Assembly (NCBI GenBank): GCA_036583965.1
Contig: JAZBQD010000015.1
Location: 69,232,330 to 69,296,329, forward strand
Direction of reading: 5' to 3'
Source of the DNA: Prunella strophiata
Taxonomy: Eukaryota > Chordata > Aves > Passeriformes > Prunellidae
DNA: 64,000 bases
Shown here: piece by piece, positions 27,446-39,648 of the stretch
Position numbering within the stretch: position 1 is the stretch's first letter
How the letters are laid out: each line of letters starts with the position of its first letter
Notes under the pieces: model-generated
The model's input: only the letters and a program-made list of their open reading frames with translations
What the model was told of the DNA's origin: nothing
The model's database searches: none
Position numbers and translations under genes: made by a program

Positions 27446-27961
27446 GCCAAGGTACTTAGCTAAAGAGAAATCTTTACTCCTGACATAATTGACATTAATA
27501 TCTCAGGAGTATGTGCAATACCTGTGCACTCATTCTTAAGCCACTGCCTTTCCAACAGATCTGTGTCTGCACACATTGCAATCTGTGGCCCATGGCCCAG
27601 TTTTGTAAGGCACAGTTATGTGGCCTTGGCTCAGCTTTACTGAAAAATTCTTGAGCTGTGAGAGAATACAGGCTAAAGCCAAGATTTTCTTCTTGAGAAA
27701 AAAAGAAACAAAGACAAAAGTGAAAATTTTACAATGGTAGTACCGACTTGAGGAATCAGAGAAAAACAGTGACATATAAAGGGCTGAAATGCTGAAAAGA
27801 ACCAGTGAGTCAAAAATTGAGAACTCAGAAGGATTAAAAACAAAGTTCCAAGGACCATGGAGGATCTGAAATTTTTCCACATCAATAATAATTATCTGGA
27901 CAGTGAAGACTCATCAGATGCCTGTAGTGGAGAATGCTGAGCATACTCATGTTCAGTCTAG

Positions 27962-28002
27962 TTACTCCTGGCTACCTGCTCTGTGTATCTAGCCAGGAGT
28001 AA
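27962..28002. repeat. Inverted repeat, 13-bp perfect arms
   Basis: TTACTCCTGGCTA (27962-27974) pairs with TAGCCAGGAGTAA (27990-28002) around a 15-base loop. The stem is too short for a standard microRNA precursor, and no flanking target duplication suggests a mobile element. Confidence 0.85.
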
Positions 28003-30741
28003 GTATATTTAGTATAGTGCTGTATATTTAAAAACTCTAAATGTACAAACTCTACTTATAGAACCTCTGCACATGGTTAAAGAGAGAGAATTAATTAAGG
28101 GTTACATTTCCATCATACTTGAATGCTTAATGAATATTGGGTCTAGAAGAAGTACACAGACTTCTGGAAGAAAGCACCTTTTTCTTGTGTTAACAAATAG
28201 TGAAAAAGTCAGAGCATTAATGTTATATGCAATGAAAATTCTAATTTTATACTCTAAACCTTGGTCTCTAAGCACTTCATTTTAAGTTTGTATATTGATA
28301 TACAATATCCATTAGTTGTCAGAGTTTTATTGATTTATATAAATCTCAAAAGAAAGTCAATTAATATTAAAAATTAATAAATGTAGGGGGAAAAAAAAGC
28401 CAAACCCAAACCAATGACTATATATTGAGTCACACAAAACTAAATTCCTACACATCAAATGGTTGAAACTTGCAAATATCAACTAATCCCTTCCAGGGAG
28501 GCTCCAGCAAGAATTCAGTAAAACATAAATTGGTTTAAGCAAAGGCCATTTTAAAACAGAGGAATGTCAAATAAATCTACAGTAATTGAGTGAAGATTGT
28601 CTGGACCTTTCAGAAGCCATTGTTAAGATGGCATAATAACATGTTCTAACAGCTGCTAGTCATTAGTCCCAACTCAATTGAGTGTCTTTGAGGTAGGAAT
28701 TCTAGAGTCCTGAATGTAGTCTCCTCTTCTATCTAATCATTAGAAACTGTAATTGAAAGCACAAAAGTACATCTGCCACCTATTCCAGTCTTTGAACCAG
28801 TCTTTACAGGGTTTTGAAAGTCATGTGAAAGTAAGAGTTTTTTTTCCCCATTATTTTTCTATGTAAAGTCACCTATTGTTTACTACTAAACTCAGCAGCA
28901 TTTAAAAACACCAAGAGATTCCAAAAAAGAATGTGACTCCTTGTTAGCAACTGTTTGGAGGTGGAAGAGGATTGAATTTTTGGGATTTGTGGTATTGTGA
29001 CCTGAGGTCTGTAAGCTGGAGGGAAAGTGATTAATTTTAATGAAACAAAAATCTGTGTCATCTTTACCTATACTAATGCTTAAAAAAGATATGCAAGCAC
29101 AGAAAGAAACATACTAAGTGGCTGATTCTTTGCCTGGTCAGAGAGCAACAGTTTTATGATTATTTTTTCAAATGCAGGGACAAAGCTGTTGAATTCTGAG
29201 ACTTTACTTCCCCCTGAATGACTATACCAAATAAAGTTTTTTCTAATTTTTCTGTCATAATTTTATGAACAGCTATTATTAATACACAGATATTATCAAG
29301 TTCTTTTCTTTGACATTTATCAGTCCACAATAACCAGATAGGGCCAGAACAAGGCTGTACAACGAAAAGGTTCCTGGACCACCCTTGGCCTGTGTGTTGT
29401 CTTCACCTTGAGCTCAGTAGAATGCCATTATTTTGGTACCTTCACTTCCATGCTAGGATATTTCCTTGTTTTAAGCACTGTCTGTTATTTTTTTCAAGAA
29501 ATTCAATCTTGCAGCTAGATCTTCAGAATCATTGCCAGTTTCCCTTTTTCCAAGATTCCTAGAGACAAAAATACTAGTTCCCAGGTTTCAGTTATAAATT
29601 CCTGGTTCCTCATCTCAATGACAGACAGTCTTTGAAGTTGAACAGGTACCTAGACCTAGGAAGATTTTGGAAAAAAATCACTTTGTGATCTATAATGCAT
29701 TTCTCTTCATTAGGTTCCTCACTGTTCCTAAGTACCCTGAGTCTTGGTAAGGTTGCCTGAGGTCAAAATTAATTCAGGTCAGTTTCTTCCCTCCTTAAGA
29801 GACCAGAATGAAATTTAATGACTATCTAAATTTACTCCTAAAAAGTCTCCCTAAGACTTTTTTTTAGCGTCAGACAGAATACCCAGTAAAAAAATTGAGG
29901 ACTACTGAAGTTTCTCATGAGCCACTTAAAAGATACAGTCTAGCATTTTAGAATTGTTCCAGTCCAGCTTATTTCATAAGACTCTGTGTATTAGCAGCTG
30001 TTGATCTATTTATTGAACATATAAAAATATAATTAGTATGAAGAATATGCCTATTTCAGGAGAGAAGAAAAAAAAAGCAGTATCTTTTATTACGAGCCTC
30101 CAGGGCTTTGCTGGAAGTCTAAAGCTTCTTTGATACTGTCAGATCAAAACCTTTTCATCTTGTATACATCAATATTATTTTTTTTTTCAAATTTAAACAA
30201 GAGTCTGACCTCTCCAGCGTCCCAGGTCTAAAATTTATACCATGGATTATGTTATGTTCTGTTTGGATTTTTTTTTTGTGATGCATGAAGTAGACTGCTC
30301 TGTCTATGAGAAATCATAAGCTGACTAAGTAAAAAAAAATAGAGCAATACAGCAATTTTTTTTTTCTTTGTGAACAAATGGAAAACAAAGGAAACCACAC
30401 CTGATGTTACTCAGTGAAAAAGTTGCTAGATTAAATTCATACACATGGCACCCAGCAATCAGTATCTTCATGGGGCATAATTAATCCTCTATCACCAGAG
30501 TGTGGAAATGCTTACCAATCTAAGTGAGAAAAACAGACAGAATGAGATTTCTGTGTGTGTTGTGGGGAACATGGAAACATAATAAGAGCTATGAATAAAT
30601 ATTTTTCCTTGAGGCTAAACAGACCAAAATTCATCATTATTGGGTTTTCCACATGTGGCTGTGTTTCTTGGTAAACAAGATTAATTGCTTCATAACTTTT
30701 CTCTGAGACTGTGTCTTCTAAACTGTGATAACATATATAGG

Positions 30742-30745
<4 letters not shown>

Positions 30746-30782
<37 letters not shown>
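30746..30782. repeat. Long poly(T) tract, T37
   Basis: 37 T in a row between GCAGG and GCATG. Runs this long are mutation-prone and hard to sequence, so the exact length is unreliable. It could be the minus-strand A-tail of a retrocopy, but none was recognised beside it. Confidence 0.9.
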
Positions 30783-30784
<2 letters not shown>

Positions 30785-31863
30785 ATGTTTTAATTGATAC
30801 CCCTAACTCCATAAAGGATTTTGTCACTGCTGCTCAAAACCTCAGAGTTTTAGGTCCTCAGGGAGAAACCATCTGTTACAAAAGCAACAGCAGTGTGCCA
30901 AGACCTAAAGTTTCAAGACACAGTAACTCCAGTTAAATGCTTATATTAAGATGTATTTGCCTATAAAGCACCTCATATTTCAAAAAAAATGCTGAGTAGC
31001 TACAATTACCTTCCAAAATGCAATATAAATGGATAGCATTAACTACTCTTTGAGGGAAACTAATCCTTAACAGAAATGTGTTCTTGAATCATGTCCACAT
31101 TATGGAACTATTCATGCCACACCAGAAACAGAGGGGTGCAAGGTTGTATGTGATACATCACGATACAATAAAACACCTTATAGCTGACAGCAGTCCTAAC
31201 TAATTTATGTTGACTGAGCTGTACCTGTACAATAAAGATCAGAACTTGAACAATAACCAGCAGAAGCAAAAGAAAACACATTCATGTAAGAACATAAAAC
31301 AAACAATAGGTTTCCTGAAGCTAGCCATAAATTGTCCTTTTCAATCTTCCCACATTTGCTTGTATCTGAATTCACATCTGACAAACAATTAGTCCAACAC
31401 ATCAAGCTGAGGAACATGGTCATTAATAACTGTAGAGCACAGCTGGCCTTAAGAATTCAGACAACACTGCTCATGTTGACTTTAGGTCATTTGAGATGAG
31501 CAGATTTATACACCCTACTATGTTCCACAAGCTTACAATTATGTATTCAGAATCTAAATCAATTAGGTACTCAGATACTGGCAAATAGGAGATCATGAGA
31601 CCTATTCACTCAATTTTCCTCATTGCCACTTAGTGAGGAAATGACTCAAATCCTGTTCCCATTGAAAGTACTGAGAAAACTCTCGCTCATATGAGAACAA
31701 ATCCTGGCCTTATTAAAGAACATTTCATTTAAAAGCTTTACAGGAAGCAAGTTGCTGTTGCCATACTACTCCTTCTGCGTCATGTGGAAAAAGTTTGAAT
31801 GCATCTGTGGCAAATTTGACTTCTTCCCTCTTCCATTTCCATCCCAAACCTGGAAACCTCTTT

Positions 31864-31867
<4 letters not shown>

Positions 31868-31911
<44 letters not shown>
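31868..31911. repeat. Long poly(A) tract, A44
   Basis: 44 A in a row after CTTTTATT. It is the longest homopolymer in the window. The sequence upstream (31750-31867) was not recognised as a processed gene. Confidence 0.9.
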
Positions 31912-31913
<2 letters not shown>

Positions 31914-32304
31914 AAGAAAGATACAATTTATTCTGCTAATACTTCTTTCAGTGAAGCACAAGCATAACCTACCCTGAAGCATGGGATGAGCATGACAAGA
32001 TACTTCCATACCCAAGACAGGCTGACTTTTATTGTCAATAACTTAAGGGCTTTTTAGACCTTTCTCTGCTCTTGCCCACCACAGTGTATCCAATGTACAT
32101 GAAAAATGTTCATTCCCTTCAAATTTTTCTTGGGTCATGAAGACTAAAAGCTTAGCTGATAAGTTACATATCTACTTTTGCTAAACTTTATGTACTTTAA
32201 CCCTACAACTTGGGTGCTCTGTGGTGACCTCTCTCTACATTTAGTGCTTCCCCAAATATAATTTTAAAGGGTCTTAATTTTCTTTTTTAATTTAAGAGAC
32301 CATA

Positions 32305-33006
32305 TCTGGTATCAATACAGGCTGGAGCATGCACAGACCAAGGGCAGCCCTGACCAGAAGGACTTGGGGCTGCTGGTGGATGAGAGGCTGCACATGACCC
32401 AGCCATGGGAACTCACAGAAAACAAACATGTCCTGGGCTGCATCCAAAATCAGCAGGGGAGGGAGGGGATTCTGTCCCTCTGCTCTGCTCAGGCCCCACC
32501 TGCAGTGCTGCATCAACTGTGGGTACCCAGCACAGGAAGGACAGAGAATTGTTCAAGTGAGTCCAGAGGAGGCCACCAAAAAGATTAGAGAGAAGGAAGC
32601 ACCTCCCTTATGAGTAAAGACTGAGAGAACTGGGATTCTTTGACTGGAAAAGAGAAGGCTTTGGGGTGACATAATTGCAGCATTCCAGTACAGAAAGAGG
32701 CCTACAAGAAAACTGGAGAGGGACTTTTATCAAGAGCATGTAGTGACAGGACAAGAGGGGATAATTTCCAACTGAAAGAAAATAGGGTTATGTTAGATAT
32801 TAGGAAGAAATTCTTTGCTGTGAGAGTGGTGAGCCACGGCAGCAGGTTGCCCAGAGAAGTTGTGGATGCCTTGTTCCTGGAATTTCCTGGTGGAAGGTTG
32901 GATGGAGCTCTGAGGAACCTGATTTAGTGGAAGATGTCCTTGCCTGAAGCAGAGGGATTGGGAATAGATGATCTTTAAGTTTCCTTTCAACCCAAGCCAT
33001 TCTAAA
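32305..33006 (+). mobile_element. CR1 fragment, plus strand, with ORF2 3' part and tail
   Basis: In order it has the ORF2 phrase GAAGGACTTGGGGCTGCTGG (32357-32376), GGATGAGAGGCTGCACATGA, CATGTCCTGGGCTGCATCCA, then GTGACAGGACAAGAGGGGAT (32744-32763), TAGATATTAGGAAGAAATTC (32795-32814), GTGGTGAGCCACGGC and a tail ending GCCATTCTAAA. About 700 bp remain, with many changes and several small deletions. No frame is open across the copy. Confidence 0.92.
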
Positions 33007-33060
33007 GTAGGAAAACTGACTTGATACCAGTCATGACTCAATGATAGGGGGTGTAATGTT

Positions 33061-33819
33061 TGTTAAAAATTCTTGTCAGGCTGAAGAAAGACACCAGATA
33101 TGTGTCAGGCAACTCTCATGTTTTATTGCATGGTCTCCTATAACTCCAGCAACCAGCCCAATGTTTTGACACAAAACACACTGGCTAACATTCCTTTAAA
33201 CTCTTACAATACACTTCTACAAGAGTGGAGGATAACAAGACCTTAATTTTGTACAGTACACTACACAAGTCCAACAACAAACTTCTAAAAGGTGCCAGTT
33301 CACAAGCCAAAACACCTCCACAAGCTCCCCACTCCCACAGCAAATTTCAGTAAGTATTATGGGATAGAATACAATAGCCATGTTTTGGCTATTTTCCCAG
33401 GCAATGCAGAGGAAGAAAATCAGTCCCTGGGTCTTGTGTTGGTGCTGCCATGTGGATGGTCTAGAGCTGGGGTTGCAAGATAAAGAAAACAAAAGAGAAA
33501 AGAGGAGAGGAGCTGAGAAAGAGAGGAGAGGAGAAGATGGAGTGAGAGGGCCCAATCTCTGTCCAAGAGAGAGGGAGTGGGACAAATCCATTTCCTTTTA
33601 TAATTAACCTGGTGTATGTTTCTCAAGTAAATTAGAATTTTTACACATTTATTTTCCATGCATGCAGAGGCAGCCCTTCTCCAGGAAGTGAGCTGGAGGG
33701 GACTCAGCACAAGTCTCAAGGTGGATGAGCTTCTCAGCAGGAAGCTGGCTCAGCACAGCCCATCCCCACCTCTGTGGGACCTTCTCTTCCAATCACACGT
33801 TTCCTGTAGCAATACTCAG
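33061..33819 (-). mobile_element. Solo LTR of an endogenous retrovirus, minus strand
   Basis: On the minus strand, U3 runs from 33819 down to a TATA box (TTATAAAAGG, plus-strand about 33595-33604). A CTCT-rich pyrimidine tract follows (plus-strand purines 33480-33560), then AATAAA (plus TTTATT, 33122-33127) and a U5 tail. The hexamer AATGTT occurs exactly at both borders (33055-33060 and 33820-33825), and two bases beyond it also match, which fits a 6-bp target duplication of a class II (ERVK-like) element. The U3-end terminus is not a perfect TG, so the border could be off by a base or two. No internal genes remain. The build resembles the 5.9-6.5 kb element, but they are clearly different copies. 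Confidence 0.65.
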
Positions 33820-35068
33820 AATGTTTGAGACAAAGAATGCTTAGGTCTCGTCCTCTACAATATCCTCTGCTGTAGAAGAGGATCCAGAAGCAAAACTTAA
33901 TAAGCACTTTTAAAGAGAATATGAGAGAATACAAGGTATGTGGTTCACATTAGTCATAAAGGAAGTGCACAGATAGATAAGGGTGTTTTAATCTTAATTA
34001 ACCTTTTAAGTCTGGTCATGACATTTAAAGCATCCTAGTAGTTCAGCCAGGTTACTTAAAATTAACTGATTTTGTACATTTAGAAATTGTTAGCAGCACC
34101 ATTGCAATAATTATTTTAAAAAATTGCAATGCTCTTTAAAATTCAAACAGCTAAACTGAAATATTTAATTTTGCTTACATTAATTTATTGATTTTTCAAC
34201 AGCAAAATAAAATGCTGTATTTTTTGAGTAGATGAGACAGTGGCTGAACAGTACAGAAAGTATTCATGTGATGGGCCTTGAAAAATCATAAAACTTTTTT
34301 CAAGGTCTCTCTCAGCTCATAATGTAGACAAATGTAGACTGCCTTCACATGGTCTGTGAAGAAATGCCTTATGAAGCAAAACACTAGTGTTTTATGAAGT
34401 GAAGTACTTTATGAAGGAGTTCAATGTGAAATTGTTACATTCATAACGATGCATTATTTCACCGATGCAAGAGGATTCTAGAACTGCTTATTATGGTCAT
34501 TTGTATAGGGTGTGGAGAACTATTGAATGATGTAAATTTAGATCTTGCTAACACTTAGAGGAAGGTAACAATATGAAAAATTGACGTGGATATTGTTCTG
34601 ACCATCTCTTTCAGCAATTCACAATAAACTCAGCCACCTCTATATTAATTCATCTTTACAATCAAGATTGCTCCAAAAACTGTCAACAAATACTAAAAGA
34701 TTTCTGAAACAATGTTACAATTCATAATGTTAAATTGACTGAAGAGATACTTCAGCAATTTTTAATAAAACAAAACAATGCTATTAGAGGATTACAGAAC
34801 AATCCCAAAAAAATGTAAAACCTGTCTGTTGATTATAAAAAAAATTAAAAATGAGAAAAAAATAAAACCTAGAATTTTAACAATACATTGACATAATAAA
34901 ACAATCTCGTTTTGTCATGTTTCTAGCACATGGATTCTGGGGGAATGAATGTCGCAGGACTACACAAATGTGCAAAGCAGAATGAATGTTTTGTCACAGA
35001 GATTAAAATAGAAGTAGTCCCCCAGCAAAGTGCTGGTCATAAGATTGATCTTATCTAAATTAAGCCAA

Positions 35069-35069
<1 letters not shown>

Positions 35070-35100
<31 letters not shown>
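35070..35100. repeat. Poly(A) tract, A31
   Basis: 31 A in a row after TAAGCCAAC; simple repeat. Confidence 0.9.
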
Positions 35101-35105
<5 letters not shown>

Positions 35106-35314
35106 CTTAAAGGTTATTGTGGAGTCTTGATTTTGTTAAATATACCTGAATTTTGAGAATAGTGTTTGTACATATGTTCTTTCTCCTCCAGCTCCCCATA
35201 TTTGGACTGACATTGCAGCACTGACCCAGAGTGAGCAGATGCAGGATAGGATGGATATAATTAAAGCAAGTTCAGCCATGTGATATTTTTCACTGAGAAT
35301 GTAACATCCGCTAA

Positions 35315-35382
35315 GCAAATGAGATGGATCAGCATTATTGAATTTAGCAACCTTTATGCAAATGAGATGGATCAGCATTATT
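35315..35382. repeat. Local duplication: two identical 25-bp copies, period 43 bp
   Basis: The 25-mer beginning GCAAATGAGATGGATCAG is present without change at 35315-35339 and 35358-35382. The spacer is 18 bp of unrelated sequence. Exact identity points to a recent local slippage or duplication. Confidence 0.93.
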
Positions 35383-37322
35383 TTCTTACTGGCCCTGCAT
35401 TCAGAGTAATTCTCTTGAAGGACATGGGCTTGAGGGCCTCATTTGCAGTGCCATGAGACAGCAAGAAAAACTTTATTGTATCCAGTTTGTATGAGGCCCT
35501 GCAAGTGTGGAAATACTCAATGTTTCCATCACTCCAGTGGTGAGAGGCACATCCACCACGCTGAAACAATGAAGATGTCGCAGTGAGCACTCCTTCATGG
35601 CTGTTTCCCAATATTTGTGCACAATCCCAACAAGAGCACCTTGGACTTATGTGAAGCATATAGGTGCCACAGGATGCTTAATGAAGAGGTAATTTCAGCC
35701 TGTCTAACCAAAACACCTTCTGCTTGAATTCTACAAATGCTTTACCAATGCAAATTTTGTCATAGCTCGCATAGGATCTATGTATTTTTCCTCCCCAAAT
35801 AACATACTGGGTACCAACAGACAAACTACATTGACACAATAGAGAATTTATCTAAGTCACTGATTTTGGGCTTTATTAGTGGCCTGTTCAGACAAAAAGG
35901 CAATACTGCAGCAGTTATGTCAAAGCTGCGATGAAGATAAATCAGAAATAACACTAGTTTCAATGAAATTACCGCTCACCTATAATAAGGTAACTAAATT
36001 TAAGAGTCTCTGCTGCTAAAGATCTTTATTATTATATGATAATTTCCACAAATGAAATACATCTTTGGATGATCAGTCTAGGATTTTTTTTAACCAGAGA
36101 ATGTAAAAATAGGCTTCCTTCTCATCAGGGACACAGTTACTTGTGCTTGTGGATGAGACAGAGTAAAGGATCCAGGGCTGTCAAGCAATGACAGTTTGTA
36201 TGAAACATTTCAAAGAAATAGGAATGTGGAAAAATGTCTCAGGGAGAGAGATAAGTAAGTTATTTAAGAAACAACTTCAAATTCATGCAAAAATAAAAGC
36301 TTCTCCTGCCAAATGAGTGAAACTTGTCAAGCCTACTAGATCTCTTAATTAACTGAGAACATGAAAGAATCTCCCTTCGAGGTATTTCAGCTTGCAGGCA
36401 TCGTGGCTAGTTCTTTTTTGCAGAGTATAAAATGAACAATGAATTTATTTAAGCTCATAAAGCAACTTGGATGAGCTGAAAATATAGATGACTAATCAGG
36501 GGAGAAATTAAATTATTCATAATGTGGAAACACTCACACTGGAAGAAAGGAAGGGTTAAAAAGAGCTGGCAAATTCACATTTTGAATATACTGGAGGACA
36601 AAGAAAGACTTGGATATGTACTATCCAACCCTCCTTAAAATCCCTTGCTTTCAAAATTCACAAGCCTATAATGTCTCTAACAGATCTTTGTAAGCATTTT
36701 GTATAGGAATCAGAAACTTAGGAATTTCATTAATAATAAAACAAACCTAACAGTTCTGCAGTTGATTTGACTCTCTTATTGTAGCCCAATGCCATTCCAC
36801 ACAGCAATGAATTGGAAAACAATGACAGAAGGAAATACACTTCTAGAAGCATTAGTTTGTTGCAATTTGAGGGGATTATGTTGGATAAACACATACAAAC
36901 AAAAAAGCACAACTCCCTCACTAGAATATTTATTTCTTCTCTCTTCTGCACCTGACAGAGACTGCTGGCCAAAAAAAATCGGCTTTAAAATAACAAACAA
37001 CCCCCAAACAAGTTAACAGCAATTCCACTTGCCATAATTTTGGCAACACATTTTTGCCCTTGAAAAAATCCCCAGGGTTCACATTTTCAGCACTTTCTGA
37101 AAAATGGGCTTCTTTTAAACCATTGATCTGAGCACCTGAACTGCTAATCCAATCAAAATTACTGAGCTTGAAACATTCAATTCTCAGTGAGTGAAGGATT
37201 GGAAAGTAAGTCTGTCCTCAGATGAGATGCTTCTCCCAGTGGCAAACACACAAGTAATCCTCAGTGTATTGCTGTTCCTTAGAGGAACAAATGACAATAT
37301 CAATGTGAGCAAGGACTGTTAA

Positions 37323-37430
37323 GAACAGACTCAATCAAGAGCAGACTCAAACAAGAACAGAGGGTGCATGCTTAACAACAGAAGCAATCAACAGAGTCAA
37401 TCAAGGACAGAAGGTGCATGATAACAAGGA
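37323..37430. repeat. Short imperfect tandem duplications (20- and 50-bp periods)
   Basis: GAACAGACTCAATCAA and GAGCAGACTCAAACAA lie 20 bp apart, then GACTCAAACAAGAACAGAGG (37344) and GAGTCAATCAAGGACAGAAG (37394) repeat at 50 bp, each followed by GTGCATG. It lies just before a long pyrimidine tract. Confidence 0.8.
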
Positions 37431-37450
37431 TTATTTTGCTCTTTGTTTAT

Positions 37451-37500
37451 CTTTCCTTTTTTTTTTTCCTTTTCTTTTTTTTTTTTTTTTTTTTTTTTTC
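37451..37500. repeat. Pyrimidine (T/C) tract
   Basis: About 50 bp are almost pure T with CC interruptions, ending in a T run of at least 20. It could form non-B structures and is prone to length errors. Confidence 0.9.
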
Positions 37501-37600
37501 CAATTAAGCTCATTTCCCATACACACCAGTTGTTAAATATTAACCAAAATATATTTGCTAAAGCAAATGTTGCTCTGGGTCTTCTGGTCACCACCCGCTA

Positions 37601-37613
37601 CCCCCCCCCCCCC
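37601..37613. repeat. Poly(C) tract, C13
   Basis: C13 is the only long C homopolymer in this AT-rich window. Confidence 0.9.
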
Positions 37614-37914
37614 AACTTGCAAAAACCAAAAAAATGTAACTCAGGAAGTCTACACTGGTATTTTAATGATATTTGTGTGCTTTAAAGACATAGAGCTGAA
37701 ATCTACTTTTCTCTCATTCCTGAAGTACAGCATTTTAAGCCACTACAGGGAACCTAGCTCTAGCTGTTGAAAACTTTGTCACAGTTCTTCTAATCCCTCT
37801 TTTGTTTTCAAATGAAAAGATAGATCTTGGAGAGTACGTGAAGGCAAAATGAGAACCAAACACTTCCAATAAAGTTAAATAAAACGTTATTTATCGAACA
37901 ACATCCTCAGACAC

Positions 37915-38014
37915 ATGGTGAGTTTTTGGGGTTTGTCCTGTGCAGGGGCAGGAAGTTGGACTGGAGGATCCATGTGGATCCCTTATAACTCAGGATATTC
38001 CATGATTCTGTGGT
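37915..38014 (+). mobile_element. CR1 3' tail, plus strand
   Basis: It has the phrases GTCCTGTGCAGGGGCAGGAA, GTTGGACTGGAGGATCC, then TTATAACTCAGGATATTCCA and a terminal ATTCTGTGG. Only about 100 bp remain. Confidence 0.85.
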
Positions 38015-38693
38015 TGATTATGAGTAGCAAGCCAGCAAGGAAAGGACCCTAGTCCAGGAGGCCATACCAAATGTACAAGTAGCTCTTCAGCTTTAGTGTA
38101 CTTCTCAATGCTCATGGGTATTGCATACAGATAAACTGCATCAGTTTACTATCAAATAAAAATCTGTGGAACAGCTAATGCTTCTGAAAATGGCTATAAT
38201 CCAGTTCATGACTTTTATTGCTAGTGAAAAGTGGGACAGCAATTGCCTTATGGAGAAAACTAAAAATTTGAATATCGCTATGTTGATTCGGCTTTGTGTA
38301 AATTCTGCATTCCACATTTGGGTCTGATCCAGCCCAGCCAGACAGCCTGGTGGCATTAACTCAAACAGAGTTGTTTTTTTCTTCACAACTATGAGACTAC
38401 TGCCATAAGTTTATTAAATGCCACCTCTATACTGCAGTAGAGAGAGGAGGAGCAACACACATACATTCAACACATCTCTGTGCTGGCTCACTCACTAACA
38501 TCACTTCATGTCACCTTTTTCTACATCAGGACAGTAGAGGCCATCAAAGAGCAATTAAACACAGCAGTTCCTGATCTGAACTTTTTTTGAAGCCTAAACT
38601 CCTATAAGTATCAAGTCTAGTAGGAGCTTCAATAGAATGAAAACAAAATAGTGTGAATTATTTATACTTGGGATATTTAGGCACACATACAAA

Positions 38694-38722
38694 AATTTCA
38701 CAGTAACTGGAAACTGTGAAAT
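38694..38722. repeat. Short inverted repeat
   Basis: AATTTCACAGT pairs with ACTGTGAAATT around a 7-8 base loop (AACTGGAA). A further GTAACTGGA copy follows at about 38732. Confidence 0.75.
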
Positions 38723-39619
38723 TTATTCATTTAGTAACTGGACACAAGTGAAATGAATGAACAAATGAAACAAAGTGAGAAGCAAATTAACAAGTGAGAA
38801 GAATCTCACTTCACAAACTACAGAAGACTCATTGAATAAAATGTCCATAAACTACATGAATAGATGTAGTCTTTATAATAAGGAAAAACTGACTGATCAT
38901 CAGTCATGGGGGATTTAGGGCCTTCTATACATTTATGTATTATACTGATGTGAAATTTTTAGTTTTTATATTACATTATCATTTATCACTGTTGTCTCTG
39001 CTTTTCCTCAGGACCCTTACTAAATTCCTTTGCTAAAGACAGTTTAACCTGAGCAAAATTTCACAAGAATATTCCAGCTTATTTTCTATCAAAACATGTC
39101 TTACCTTTAAAAAAATCCCTTAGCTCCATAGAAAAGCAGCTCATGCAGGATAAAGTCAGATAGATGTCACACTACAAACTGCATTTTTGCCTCTGCTGCC
39201 CCAGTGACTGCTCTTGCATGCAGCAAACCCATGGGTGTCAGGGAAAACTTGGTGAGCTGGACTTTCAGTGGCTCCATGCTCCACACAGACTGAATCACCT
39301 GCAAGTCTTCATATCTTTGACTTGTGAGATGTTGTGACTTCCACTATGGGCTACAGTAATAAAGAATGGTTTCTGGCTTGACAGAAATTCAAGGTCCTTC
39401 ACAATTTTTTTTTCCCTTTGTTTTCTTCTTCCTTCCTTCAAGAACACATGATATATTGTACACATCTATTTAAGTGGAAAAGGAAATCTTTGAGGATATC
39501 TTTGTTAAAATAGAAACTAAATAACCCCTACTCAGTGCTTGAATATCTGAGACTTAGGAACAACACAGGAATTGATATGACAAGGCAAGAGCAGAGAGAT
39601 TTGGAAGAAGATCCAAGGA

Positions 39620-39648
39620 GTGTTCAAAGTGTTCAAAGTGTTCAAGTG
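39620..39648. repeat. Minisatellite-like 9/10-bp triplicate
   Basis: GTGTTCAAA is repeated three times in tandem, the last copy shortened. Confidence 0.85.

Larger units (their letters stand above)
21061..32290. other. AT-rich single-copy noncoding stretch with a few simple repeats
   Basis: Apart from one CR1 tail (22595-22707), A/T homopolymers and short hairpins, I see no gene or known element. Open frames reach only about 115 codons and are not coding-like. Confidence 0.55.

Noticed and set aside
35378..35659. 93-codon minus-strand frame of mixed composition
   Set aside because: It looks somewhat protein-like but has no recognised domain and no clear acceptor/donor pair. It was kept out for lack of support.
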